Source of the DNA: UBA1858 sp964636225
GTDB lineage: Bacteria; Pseudomonadota; Gammaproteobacteria; UBA4575
NCBI GenBank assembly: GCA_964636225.1
Contig: CAZWQM010000003.1
Coordinates: 79,810 to 143,809 of the forward strand
DNA length: 64,000 nt
Direction of reading: 5' to 3'
The notes under the pieces are model-generated. The model saw only the letters and a program-made list of their open reading frames with translations, did no database searches and was not told where the DNA came from. Every line of letters begins with the position of its first letter. Position 1 is the stretch's first letter. The position numbers and the translations under genes were made by a program. Shown one piece after another: positions 26,520-34,259 of this stretch.

Positions 26520-27866
26520 ATGTCGGAAATACAAGCACGTGACAATTTGCATATCATCACCGAAGCACTCAATTCAGGTGAGATGCAGCGTGCCGGGCGC
26601 ATATTGAATGCTTTTCATCCCGCTGAGATTGCTCATCTGCTCGAATCCCTGCCGCAATCCCAACGCATGTTCGTCTGGAATATGCTGGACCATGATGACG
26701 ATGGTGAAATCTTGCTGCATGTTGGTGACGAGGTTCGTAGTGGTCTGATTGAGGTGATGGACCGGGATCAACTGATCTCGGCAACGGAAGGACTGGATCT
26801 GGATGACCTGGCTGACTTATTAGCTGATCTTCCTTCTGCAGTAACTGACACCGCATTAAGCAATCTGGACATCAGTGACCGTCATCGACTCGAGGCGGTT
26901 TTACTATTTGACGAGAATAGCGCTGGCGGGCTGATGAACACCGACACCGTGACGGTGCGCAAATCCATCAGTCTGGATGTAGTATTAAGATATCTACGTT
27001 TACGCAAAAACCTCCCGGCACATACCGACTGTCTGTTTGTGGTTGATCGTTATGAAAACTACATAGGCACACTGACTTTGTCAGACATACTCACCAATGA
27101 CCCCTCAACCCTGGTCCAGGATCTGCTCAAAGAAAAAGTTGAACCCATTCATGTGACGGACAGTGCAACCGATGTCGCTCATAAATTTGAACATCTTGAT
27201 TTGATTTCCGCCCCGGTCGTTGATGAACACCAAAAACTGCTCGGACGTATTACAATTGATGATGTGGTTGACGTGATTCGTGAAGAAGGCGAACACTCCA
27301 TTATGAGTATGGCCGGTTTAACCGAAGAAGAAGATTTATTTGCGCCCATTACCAAATCAACGCGCCGACGCGCATTATGGCTGGGAGTCAATATGCTGAC
27401 CGCATTTCTTGCCGCATGGGTGATCAGTTTATTTCAAAGCACGCTGGAACAAATTATCGTGCTGGCTGTATTAATCCCAGTGGTTGCCAGTATGGGCGGC
27501 ATCGCTGGTAGTCAAACTTTAACACTGGTGATTCGAGGCATCGCGCTCAAACAAATTGGTCCGGCCAATTCAAGATTGTTGCTTTTAAGGGAACTGGGAG
27601 TCGGTGTGCTGAACGGGCTTTTGTGGTCTGTGATTGTCGCGATTATTGCTATCCTGTGGTTTCACGACCTTCAACTGGGATGGATAATTGCAATGGCTAT
27701 GATGGCCAATTTAATCTGCGCAGGTCTTGCCGGTGTTCTTATTCCAATTGTGCTAAGAAAATATGGCATTGATCCAGCACTGGCCGGCGGTGTTGTATTA
27801 ACGACTATCACCGATGTAGTGGGAATTTTTGCATTTCTTGGACTCGCCACCTGGTTACTGTTGTAG
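26520..27866 (+). CDS. mgtE: Magnesium transporter MgtE
   Basis: A 448-residue Mg2+ channel. An N-terminal helical MgtE_N domain (residues about 5-130) is followed by paired CBS domains (about 135-260), a plug helix and five transmembrane helices (about 285-448). The conserved PVVASMGGIAGSQTLTLVIRGIAL and the C-terminal GGVVLTTITDVVGIFAFLGLA are ion-path hallmarks. The neighbouring dcd gene converges on it with 55 bases between stops. Confidence 0.95.
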   Translation: MSEIQARDNLHIITEALNSGEMQRAGRILNAFHPAEIAHLLESLPQSQRMFVWNMLDHDDDGEILLHVGDEVRSGLIEVMDRDQLISATEGLDLDDLADLLADLPSAVTDTALSNLDISDRHRLEAVLLFDENSAGGLMNTDTVTVRKSISLDVVLRYLRLRKNLPAHTDCLFVVDRYENYIGTLTLSDILTNDPSTLVQDLLKEKVEPIHVTDSATDVAHKFEHLDLISAPVVDEHQKLLGRITIDDVVDVIREEGEHSIMSMAGLTEEEDLFAPITKSTRRRALWLGVNMLTAFLAAWVISLFQSTLEQIIVLAVLIPVVASMGGIAGSQTLTLVIRGIALKQIGPANSRLLLLRELGVGVLNGLLWSVIVAIIAILWFHDLQLGWIIAMAMMANLICAGLAGVLIPIVLRKYGIDPALAGGVVLTTITDVVGIFAFLGLATWLLL

Positions 27867-27921
27867 CTATTGGCGATACAAATAAAATAGATACGGATTG
27901 AGCCAAGGTATGTCAAAGACT

Positions 27922-28488
27922 CTACGCCTTGGGTAAAGTGACTCCGGTCTGACCCTGATATTTACCACCGCGATCTTTGTACGAAGTTTCGCATTCTTCA
28001 TCAGACTCAAAAAACAACATTTGCGCTACACCTTCATTGGCATAGATTTTTGCTGGTAGTGGTGTGGTGTTTGAAAATTCCAATGTCACGTGGCCTTCCC
28101 ATTCAGGCTCAAGCGGTGTCACGTTAACAATAATTCCACAACGCGCATAAGTGGATTTACCCAGACACACTGTTAACACGGATCTTGGAATTCGAAAATA
28201 TTCTACCGTGCTGGCAAGCGCAAACGAATTGGGCGGGATAATGCAGACATCACCTTCAAAATCGACAAAACTTTCCTGGCTAAATGCCTTAGGATCCACC
28301 ACCGCAGAATTAATATTGGTAAATATTTTGAAATGATTGGAACAGCGCACATCATAGCCATAACTGGAAGTGCCGTAGGAAATTATTTTCTGCTCATTGA
28401 CTTGCTTAACTTGACCCGCAACAAACGGTTCTATCATTTGCTGCTCTTCTGCCATTCGCCGAATCCAGCGATCTGATTTAATCGACAT
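27922..28488 (-). CDS. dcd: dCTP deaminase
   Basis: A 188-residue trimeric enzyme converting dCTP to dUTP for thymidylate synthesis. IIPPNSFALASTVEYFRIPRSVLTVCLGKSTYARCGIIVNVTPLEPEWEGHVTLEFSNTTPLPAKIYANEGVAQMLFF contains the full conserved block including the catalytic glutamate in the TLEFSN strand. It follows the LEA2 lipoprotein gene by 8 bases on the minus strand; the mrp-lea2-dcd set probably forms one transcript. Confidence 0.96.
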   Translation of the reverse strand: MSIKSDRWIRRMAEEQQMIEPFVAGQVKQVNEQKIISYGTSSYGYDVRCSNHFKIFTNINSAVVDPKAFSQESFVDFEGDVCIIPPNSFALASTVEYFRIPRSVLTVCLGKSTYARCGIIVNVTPLEPEWEGHVTLEFSNTTPLPAKIYANEGVAQMLFFESDEECETSYKDRGGKYQGQTGVTLPKA

Positions 28489-28496
28489 AAAGAGAT

Positions 28497-28964
28497 TTAT
28501 TTAAATGGTGAAACAAATGGCAATTTAAAATCACCCTGTTTGGAAAACGGAATTGCGTCATTAAAAATTGATGTTTTTATATTACCTTTTACCGTGTAAT
28601 CCGCATTACCTGTTTTCAGAACTTCAGGAATTGTTTCGATTAAGCCAAAGTAAGACAAGCTTATCGGCAATTGAATGGCTTCACTGCCATACGCTGGAAT
28701 GGAAATTGACTGATCATCCTGACCAGTAACCAGTTTATTTCCAGCCACAAACACTTCGTAACTTAGACCTCTTGCACCGATTTTAACCTCATTGGGGTTA
28801 TCGATATCCAGAGTCACGATAGCATCAATGCCACTTAATGTTGCTTCGGTGACTTGCAGTTCACGCACCTGAACTTTCGGTTCAAGCATGGGCTTTGAGA
28901 GCGGATTGGCACAGCCCGCAACGAATAAAACCAAAGCTAACAGGCTAACGGCTATACGTAACAT
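28497..28964 (-). CDS. LEA type 2 / WHy-domain lipoprotein
   Basis: A 155-residue predicted lipoprotein: the leader MLRIAVSLLALVLFVAGC ends in a lipobox (VAGC). The mature part has the LEA14/WHy beta-sandwich pattern, with LDIDNPNEVKIGARGLSYEVFVAG as the typical DNPN element. Such proteins are linked to desiccation or envelope stress in plants and bacteria, but no specific role is known for this one. It lies between mrp (35 bases) and dcd (8 bases). Confidence 0.85.
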   Translation of the reverse strand: MLRIAVSLLALVLFVAGCANPLSKPMLEPKVQVRELQVTEATLSGIDAIVTLDIDNPNEVKIGARGLSYEVFVAGNKLVTGQDDQSISIPAYGSEAIQLPISLSYFGLIETIPEVLKTGNADYTVKGNIKTSIFNDAIPFSKQGDFKLPFVSPFK

Positions 28965-28999
28965 TGAGCATCCCCCTAAAAATTTTGAACTGAAAGTTA

Positions 29000-30091
29000 T
29001 CAGGTATTCTGAATCACGATTTTGGGGAATTTAGCACTATAGTCCTTACTTTTCACCGCCAATTTGGCTGCGGTTTTACGCGCGATTTGTCTATAGATTT
29101 GACTTACACGACTGTCAGGCGATGCAATCACAGTCGGCTCACCACCATCCACCTGTTCACGGATACTCATGTCCAGAGGTAGTTTACCCAGCAGTTCAAC
29201 GCCACTTTCTTCAGCCATTTTTTCACCGCCGCCGGCACCAAAAATCGCTTCTTCGTGACCACATTCACTACAAATGTGCAGACTCATATTCTCCACAATA
29301 CCCAATACCGGCACTTCGACTTTCTCAAACATCTTCAGCCCTTTACGCGCATCCAGTAATGCGATGTCCTGTGGAGTGGTCACGATCACGGCACCACTAA
29401 CAGGAATTTTCTGCGCCAGAGTTAACTGCACATCACCAGTGCCTGGAGGCAAATCCACTACAAGATAGTCCAGGTCTCTCCATCGAGTGTCATTTAGTAA
29501 CTGCTCGAGTGCCTGTGTCACCATCGGTCCACGCCAGATCATTGGTGTTTCTTCATCAATCAGGAAACCGATCGACATCGCCTGAATGCCATGCCCCATA
29601 ATCGGCTCCAGACTTTTTCCATCAGTGGATTCCGGCTGACCGGAAACACCCAGCATCCTAGGCTGACTGGGTCCGTAAATATCCGCATCAAGAATCCCTA
29701 CTGTGGCACCTTCGGCAGCCAGAGCCAGGGCCAGATTCACGGCAGTGGTGGATTTACCCACACCTCCCTTACCTGAAGCCACTGCGATGACATTTTTAAT
29801 ATTTTGCATTGGCTTGAGGCTTTTTTGCACTGCATGTGCCTGAATGTCCCAACCGATGGTGATGTCCACATCGCCGACACCCTCTAATTTACTGACTTCA
29901 GTACCGATTTTTTCGGATAGTTCCTCAATCATGCTCTTGGCAGGATAGCCTAATTGAATATCAATGCTGACTTTATCTCCGTCTACTTTGATATCTTTTA
30001 CCCATTTTGCAGCCACAATATTCTTGCCTACATTAGGGTCCTCAATATTCTTCAGGGTATCTTCAACTTGTTGTGGGCTCACGCTCGCCAT
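29000..30091 (-). CDS. mrp: Mrp/ApbC-type iron-sulfur cluster carrier ATPase
   Basis: A 363-residue P-loop protein. An N-terminal MIP18/DUF59-like domain (about residues 5-80) precedes the ParA/MinD-type ATPase with deviant Walker A ASGKGGVGKSTTAVNLA, DADIYGPSQPRMLG, and DYLVVDLPPGTGDVQLTL. The CxxC that binds a bridging [4Fe-4S] cluster is in HICSECGHEE. It is divergent from metG, the arrangement found in E. coli. Confidence 0.94.
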   Translation of the reverse strand: MASVSPQQVEDTLKNIEDPNVGKNIVAAKWVKDIKVDGDKVSIDIQLGYPAKSMIEELSEKIGTEVSKLEGVGDVDITIGWDIQAHAVQKSLKPMQNIKNVIAVASGKGGVGKSTTAVNLALALAAEGATVGILDADIYGPSQPRMLGVSGQPESTDGKSLEPIMGHGIQAMSIGFLIDEETPMIWRGPMVTQALEQLLNDTRWRDLDYLVVDLPPGTGDVQLTLAQKIPVSGAVIVTTPQDIALLDARKGLKMFEKVEVPVLGIVENMSLHICSECGHEEAIFGAGGGEKMAEESGVELLGKLPLDMSIREQVDGGEPTVIASPDSRVSQIYRQIARKTAAKLAVKSKDYSAKFPKIVIQNT

Positions 30092-30262
30092 TGGATAAAT
30101 CCTCTTGCTGACTAATTATTCTAAAGTGGGGCAGTTAAACACTCCGCAAGATGTATTCCAAGCTCCTGATTGAGATAGTAATGCTCGTTACAATCTATCT
30201 AGCCGCATTTTTACTAAGCTGGTAAGGTACACCCTCATTCAAGCAATCCGTTCTGTAAACAC

Positions 30263-32284
30263 GTGAATAATAGAAGAATTTTAGTTACCAGCGCACTTCC
30301 CTATGCCAACGGATCTATCCATTTAGGCCATCTTGTTGAGTATATCCAGACAGATGTGTGGGCACGCTTTCAGAGAATGTGTGGCCATCAATGCATTTAC
30401 GTGTGCGCTGATGACGCTCATGGCACGCCGATCATGATTCGCGCACAGCAGGAAGGGATTACACCTGAGCAGCTGATAGCCAAAACCAAGCAGGAACATG
30501 AGCAGGATTTTGCTGACTTTCATATCCAGTTCGACAACTTTCACAGCACCCATTCGGATGAAAACCGGCAGCTGTCCGGTAGTATTTTCAAAGCGTTGCA
30601 GGACAACGGATACATCAGTACCAAAACGGTCACGGATTTGTTCGACCCGCAGGAAAAAGTGTTCCTGCCAGACCGTTTTGTTCGTGGCACTTGCCCTAAA
30701 TGCAAAGCAGAAGATCAGTATGGTGACAACTGTGAATCCTGCGGGGCCACCTATTCACCCTCGGATTTAATTAATCCGCGCTCCTCACTAAGCGGTGCGA
30801 AACCTGTACAAAAAGAAAACCTGCATTATTTTTTCATGCTGAGCACTCTGGAACCTGCTTTAAAACAATGGACACAATCCGGCAGTCTGCAGACAGAAAT
30901 CGCCAATAAAATTTCCGAGTGGTTTAAGGATGGATTGCAGGATTGGGATATCTCACGAGATGCTCCCTATTTCGGTTTTGAAATTCCCGGCGCGCCTGGA
31001 AAATATTTTTATGTCTGGCTGGATGCGCCAATTGGCTATATGGCCAGTTTCAAAAACTACTGTGATCGTAGCGGATTGAATTTCGATACTTTCTGGAAAC
31101 CGAACAGTGATACGGAGCTTTATCACTTTATCGGAAAAGATATTGCCTATTTCCATACGCTATTCTGGCCAGCCACACTAATGGGTTCAGGCTGGCGCAC
31201 GCCCACCAGCGTGTACTGTCATGGTTTCCTGACTGTGAACGGACAAAAAATGTCAAAGTCACGCGGCACATTTATTAAAGCCCGTACTTATTTAAATTAT
31301 TTGCAACCGGAATACTTGCGCTACTATTTTGCCGCCAAATTAAATGACGGTGTTTCCGATATCGATTTAAATCTGGATGATTTTCAGAAACGCGTGAACA
31401 GTGATGTGGTCGGCAAGCTAGTGAATATCGCCAGTCGCTGTGCCGGCTTCATCTATAAAAAGTTTGGTGCAAAACTGACAGCTGAATTTATTCCGGAAGG
31501 CTCACATGCATTTAAGCTTGCCAGCGATAAAAACATCGAAATAAAAGACCTTTACGAGAAGCGAAAATATTCCGAAGCTATGCGCAACATAATGAGTCTT
31601 GCGGATACTGCCAATCAGATTATTGATCAATACAAGCCATGGGAACGTATTAAAGATGAAGCCAACCAAACCGAGGTACATCAGGTATGCAGCTTTGGCG
31701 TCAATATGTTTCATCTCTTAATTGGTTACTTGAAACCAGTCATGCCAGAACTTGCGCAAAAATCAGAAGCATTCTTGAATACAGAAATCTGCTGGGATGC
31801 CCTGGCGAATGGCAAACCTTTTAATGAAGGTCACGAAATTAACCAATTCAAACCACTAATTACGCGTGTTGAAAAAGAAGCTATCGAAAAAATTATTGAA
31901 GAGAGCAAACAGGAAACGGCGCCTCAAGCCAGTGACCCTATTAATAATGAAATTTCATTTGAGGACTTTGCCAAACTGGATTTACGTGTGGCACGCATTG
32001 CCAAAGCGCAGCATGTAGAGGGTGCAGAAAAATTACTTCAACTGACTTTAGATCTTGGCGAACCTACTGGCGGTGTGCAAAAAAATGTTTTCGCCGGAAT
32101 CAAAAGTGCTTACAAGCCAGAAGACCTGGAAGGCAAGTTAGTCGTGATGGTCGCCAATCTGGCACCAAGAAAAATGCGTTTTGGTTTATCTGAAGGCATG
32201 GTACTTGCGGCAAGTGGCATCGACAGTGGTTTGTTTGTGATACATCCGGACGAGGGTGCCTCTGCAGGCATGCGCGTCAAATAA
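30263..32284 (+). CDS. metG: Methionyl-tRNA synthetase
   Basis: A 673-residue class I synthetase. LPYANGSIHLGH carries the HIGH-type motif, the zinc knuckle CPKCKAEDQYGDNCESC binds metal, and KMSKSRG is the second ATP motif (about residue 330). A C-terminal EMAP-II-like tRNA-binding domain (about residues 570-673; FAKLDLRVARI to MVANLAPRKMRFGLSEGM) allows dimerisation. The start is a GTG at 30263: no ATG precedes the conserved N-terminus. Confidence 0.96.
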   Translation: MNNRRILVTSALPYANGSIHLGHLVEYIQTDVWARFQRMCGHQCIYVCADDAHGTPIMIRAQQEGITPEQLIAKTKQEHEQDFADFHIQFDNFHSTHSDENRQLSGSIFKALQDNGYISTKTVTDLFDPQEKVFLPDRFVRGTCPKCKAEDQYGDNCESCGATYSPSDLINPRSSLSGAKPVQKENLHYFFMLSTLEPALKQWTQSGSLQTEIANKISEWFKDGLQDWDISRDAPYFGFEIPGAPGKYFYVWLDAPIGYMASFKNYCDRSGLNFDTFWKPNSDTELYHFIGKDIAYFHTLFWPATLMGSGWRTPTSVYCHGFLTVNGQKMSKSRGTFIKARTYLNYLQPEYLRYYFAAKLNDGVSDIDLNLDDFQKRVNSDVVGKLVNIASRCAGFIYKKFGAKLTAEFIPEGSHAFKLASDKNIEIKDLYEKRKYSEAMRNIMSLADTANQIIDQYKPWERIKDEANQTEVHQVCSFGVNMFHLLIGYLKPVMPELAQKSEAFLNTEICWDALANGKPFNEGHEINQFKPLITRVEKEAIEKIIEESKQETAPQASDPINNEISFEDFAKLDLRVARIAKAQHVEGAEKLLQLTLDLGEPTGGVQKNVFAGIKSAYKPEDLEGKLVVMVANLAPRKMRFGLSEGMVLAASGIDSGLFVIHPDEGASAGMRVK

Positions 32285-32289
32285 ATCTT

Positions 32290-32925
32290 ATGCCGAGTTC
32301 CACGGTTTCTTATAGTAAAACACTGGCGGTCATCGATGAAGAACACTGCATAGGCTGCACACTTTGCATAAAAGCCTGTCCATTTGACGCCATCATTGGC
32401 GCCTCCAAACAGTTACACACTGTGATAAATGCATTTTGCACGGGCTGCAAACTATGCATAGAACCCTGCCCTGTTGATTGCATTTCCATGCAGGAGAATA
32501 CTGCCCTTAAACATATTCAGCCAGAGCCACCCAACTTCTCAGCACATAATAACTGTTCTCACTGCGAGCAATGCATTCCTGCCTGCCCAAAAAATTTGAA
32601 ACCGGTTTATTTATACGAACACATTCGCCATCATCGATTTTCCCAAGCAGAGGAGGAATCGTTATCTGAGTGCGCGCAATGTGCTGAATGTAGCCGGGCC
32701 TGTCCACAGCATATTCCGCTGGCAGAAACATTTTTCTATGCAAACAAAGTTTTACAATACAAACAACAAAAGAAAATATTTACTCAACGAACCAAACAAC
32801 GTCTTAAAGTTCGCGAACAACGCTTGTCCAATTTAAAATCCGAACAATTGGCGTCATTATCCATCAATAAAACTAATCTTGCAGATAAACTGCAAGCACT
32901 GAAAAAATCGGCTTTAAATAAATAG
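32290..32925 (+). CDS. RnfB-like polyferredoxin with four 4Fe-4S motifs, no membrane anchor
   Basis: A 211-residue protein with four CxxCxxCxxxC motifs: CIGCTLCIKACP, CTGCKLCIEPCP, CSHCEQCIPACP and CAQCAECSRACP. The first half matches the RnfB/RsxB ferredoxin domain and the second pair resembles the RnfC ferredoxin region, followed by a lysine-rich helical tail. Canonical RnfB has an N-terminal membrane helix and its own cluster domain; both are missing. It lies between metG (5 bases) and nth (13 bases), the place where relatives such as Pseudomonas carry the full rnf operon. It is probably a soluble electron carrier; its partners are unknown. Confidence 0.75.
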   Translation: MPSSTVSYSKTLAVIDEEHCIGCTLCIKACPFDAIIGASKQLHTVINAFCTGCKLCIEPCPVDCISMQENTALKHIQPEPPNFSAHNNCSHCEQCIPACPKNLKPVYLYEHIRHHRFSQAEEESLSECAQCAECSRACPQHIPLAETFFYANKVLQYKQQKKIFTQRTKQRLKVREQRLSNLKSEQLASLSINKTNLADKLQALKKSALNK

Positions 32926-32938
32926 CGGTTAAATCAAT

Positions 32939-33577
32939 TTGAACAAGGCTAAACGTATAGAAATCTTTAGTCGTTTGCGCGCACAAAATCCGCATCCTAC
33001 GACTGAACTGAATTTCAGCAATGAATTTGAATTGCTGATTGCCGTTATTCTCTCAGCCCAGGCAACGGACGTAAGCGTTAACAAAGCTACTGACAAGTTG
33101 TACAAAGTGGCTAATACCCCCGAAAGCATTCTTAGGCTGGGTGAAACAAAACTAAAAAATTACGTAAAAACCATCGGCCTGTATAATACAAAAGCCGGCA
33201 ACATCATCAAAACCTGCAAAATATTGATCGACAAATACCAGGGGCAGGTCCCGCAAGACCGTGCCGCTCTGGAGGCACTCCCTGGTGTTGGACGAAAAAC
33301 TGCCAATGTAGTGCTCAACACAGCGTTTGGACATCCGACTATTGCCGTGGATACGCATATTTTTAGGGTATCCAATCGCACTGGCATCGCACCGGGCAAG
33401 AATGTTCTGGAAGTTGAAAAGCGCCTACTACGCCTGGTACCTGAGGAATTTAAACGCGATGCCCATCACTGGTTGATTCTGCTTGGTCGTTATACTTGTG
33501 TTGCGCGATTACCTAAATGCCCAGAATGTATTATAAACGAACAATGTGAGTACAAGAAAAAGACACAAGCACCTTAA
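32939..33577 (+). CDS. nth: Endonuclease III (DNA glycosylase/AP lyase)
   Basis: A 212-residue base-excision repair enzyme removing oxidised pyrimidines. The helix-hairpin-helix LEALPGVGRKTANVVLN with catalytic Lys, the catalytic Asp in AVDTHIFRVSNR, and the C-terminal four-cysteine cluster (C-x6-C-x2-C-x5-C pattern in CVARLPKCPECIINEQC) are clear. The start is a TTG at 32939: from there NKAKRIEIFSRLRAQNPHPTTEL aligns with the N-terminus of the E. coli enzyme, and no closer ATG exists. Confidence 0.95.
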   Translation: MNKAKRIEIFSRLRAQNPHPTTELNFSNEFELLIAVILSAQATDVSVNKATDKLYKVANTPESILRLGETKLKNYVKTIGLYNTKAGNIIKTCKILIDKYQGQVPQDRAALEALPGVGRKTANVVLNTAFGHPTIAVDTHIFRVSNRTGIAPGKNVLEVEKRLLRLVPEEFKRDAHHWLILLGRYTCVARLPKCPECIINEQCEYKKKTQAP

Positions 33578-33604
33578 TTACCCATCCTATCCATTTACTT
33601 CCAA

Positions 33605-33632
33605 GGAACTTGAGCCAGATAATGAGCTCTAA
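33605..33632 (+). promoter_or_regulatory. Candidate ECF (sigma-E-type) promoter upstream of the HvfA-like gene
   Basis: GGAACTT at 33605-33611 and TCTAA at 33628-33632 are separated by 16 bases. This matches the RpoE/AlgU consensus (GGAACTT, 15-16 bases, TCTRA) almost perfectly. The predicted start lies near 33639, giving an untranslated leader of about 135 bases before the ATG at 33774. The nearby DegS-type protease gene and the known control of related peptide operons by ECF factors make it plausible, but no ECF sigma gene is in the window. Confidence 0.5.
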
Positions 33633-33773
33633 CTGTTCGAGAAGACTTGACCATAAGATAATTATGGATTTAATTCGCCAAATGACCTGTAATATAACCC
33701 TTTGGGAATCGGTCATTATAGTCAGGAATGAAATTCCCGCTTGGATATCCTCAAACAAAGACGGAGAAAGTAA

Positions 33774-34067
33774 ATGTCTAAGAAACTTGAACTTAAGCCT
33801 ATCGCTGCAGCCGTTGGTGCTGCTTTAACTGCAAGTGTTATTACTATGCCTACAGCGAATGCTGATGCGAACCCATTTGGTATGACTGATCTTTCTTCAG
33901 GCTATATGGTTGCTGAAATGGAAGAAGGTAAGTGCGGCGAAGGTAAGTGCGGCGAGAAAAAAGCTGAAGAAGGTAAGTGCGGCGAAGGTAAGTGCGGCGA
34001 AGGTAAGTGCGGCGAGAAAAAAGCTGAAGAAGGTAAATGTGGCGAAGGTAAGTGCGGCGAGAAATAA
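33774..34067 (+). CDS. HvfA/bufferin-type secreted RiPP precursor with seven EGKCG repeats
   Basis: A 97-residue protein. Residues 1-30 form a signal peptide (MSKKLELKPIAAAVGAALTA...ANA), followed by a spacer (31-49) and then only Glu, Gly, Lys, Cys and Ala: seven EGKCG units with cysteines at 54, 59, 69, 74, 79, 89 and 94, spaced by two EKKAE inserts. In Haemophilus HvfA, cysteines in EGKCG motifs are converted by an MNIO/DUF692 enzyme plus a DUF2063 partner into copper-binding heterocycles; both partner genes lie downstream here. A good Shine-Dalgarno (GGAGAAAG) precedes the ATG. Role as a periplasmic metal-buffering peptide is inferred. Confidence 0.85.
   Translation: MSKKLELKPIAAAVGAALTASVITMPTANADANPFGMTDLSSGYMVAEMEEGKCGEGKCGEKKAEEGKCGEGKCGEGKCGEKKAEEGKCGEGKCGEK
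33924..34058 (+). repeat. In-frame tandem repeat encoding EGKCG units
   Basis: A 15-base unit (GAAGGTAAGTGCGGC) occurs seven times, nearly identical at the DNA level; only the sixth copy uses GGTAAATGTGGC. Units are grouped 2-3-2 by two copies of an insert encoding EKKAE. Near identity at synonymous sites indicates recent expansion by slippage or unequal recombination, so copy number probably varies between strains and the assembly may be unreliable here. Confidence 0.9.
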
Positions 34068-34084
34068 TCACCGCCTCATTACTA

Positions 34085-34106
34085 CGGGTATCCTCGTTGA
34101 TACCCG
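34085..34106 (+). other. Hairpin just downstream of the HvfA-like gene
   Basis: CGGGTATC (34085-34092) and GATACCCG (34099-34106) form a perfect 8-bp stem with a 6-base loop, 18 bases after the precursor stop codon. No T-tract follows, so it is not a terminator by itself; a role in stabilising the precursor mRNA 3' end is a possibility. Confidence 0.5.
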
Positions 34107-34143
34107 CATATTAGATTCAGAAGCATAATATTCTGGTCTACTG

Positions 34144-34180
34144 ACGGCAGGCACTTGAATTAGGGCCTGCCGTTTTTTAT
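34144..34180 (+). terminator. Rho-independent terminator after the HvfA-like gene
   Basis: ACGGCAGGC (34144-34152) pairs perfectly with GCCTGCCGT (34165-34173) around a 12-base loop and is followed by a run of six T (34173-34178). It separates the precursor gene from the modification genes, so the precursor can be made in excess with only partial read-through. Confidence 0.85.
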
Positions 34181-34259
34181 TTGAGATCTACTATTTATAA
34201 TAACTGTTCGGCTGCGGCCGAGATCCAAAATGCAAATGCATGAACTATCAGGGTTTGCT

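Noticed and set aside
33695..33723. Second ECF-like promoter (TAACCC then TATAGTC) and GGAAT/ATTCC repeat in the HvfA-like leader
   Set aside because: The -10 part does not match a defined ECF class and the 5-bp repeat is short enough to occur by chance.
33924..34058. CRISPR-like direct repeats
   Set aside because: The repeats are coding, mostly contiguous and without variable spacers.
33850..34128. Frames on both strands overlapping the EGKCG repeat (RRTYLRRTYL and AAKVSAAKVS types)
   Set aside because: They are shadows of the tandem DNA repeat; only the frame with signal peptide and EGKCG matches a known family.
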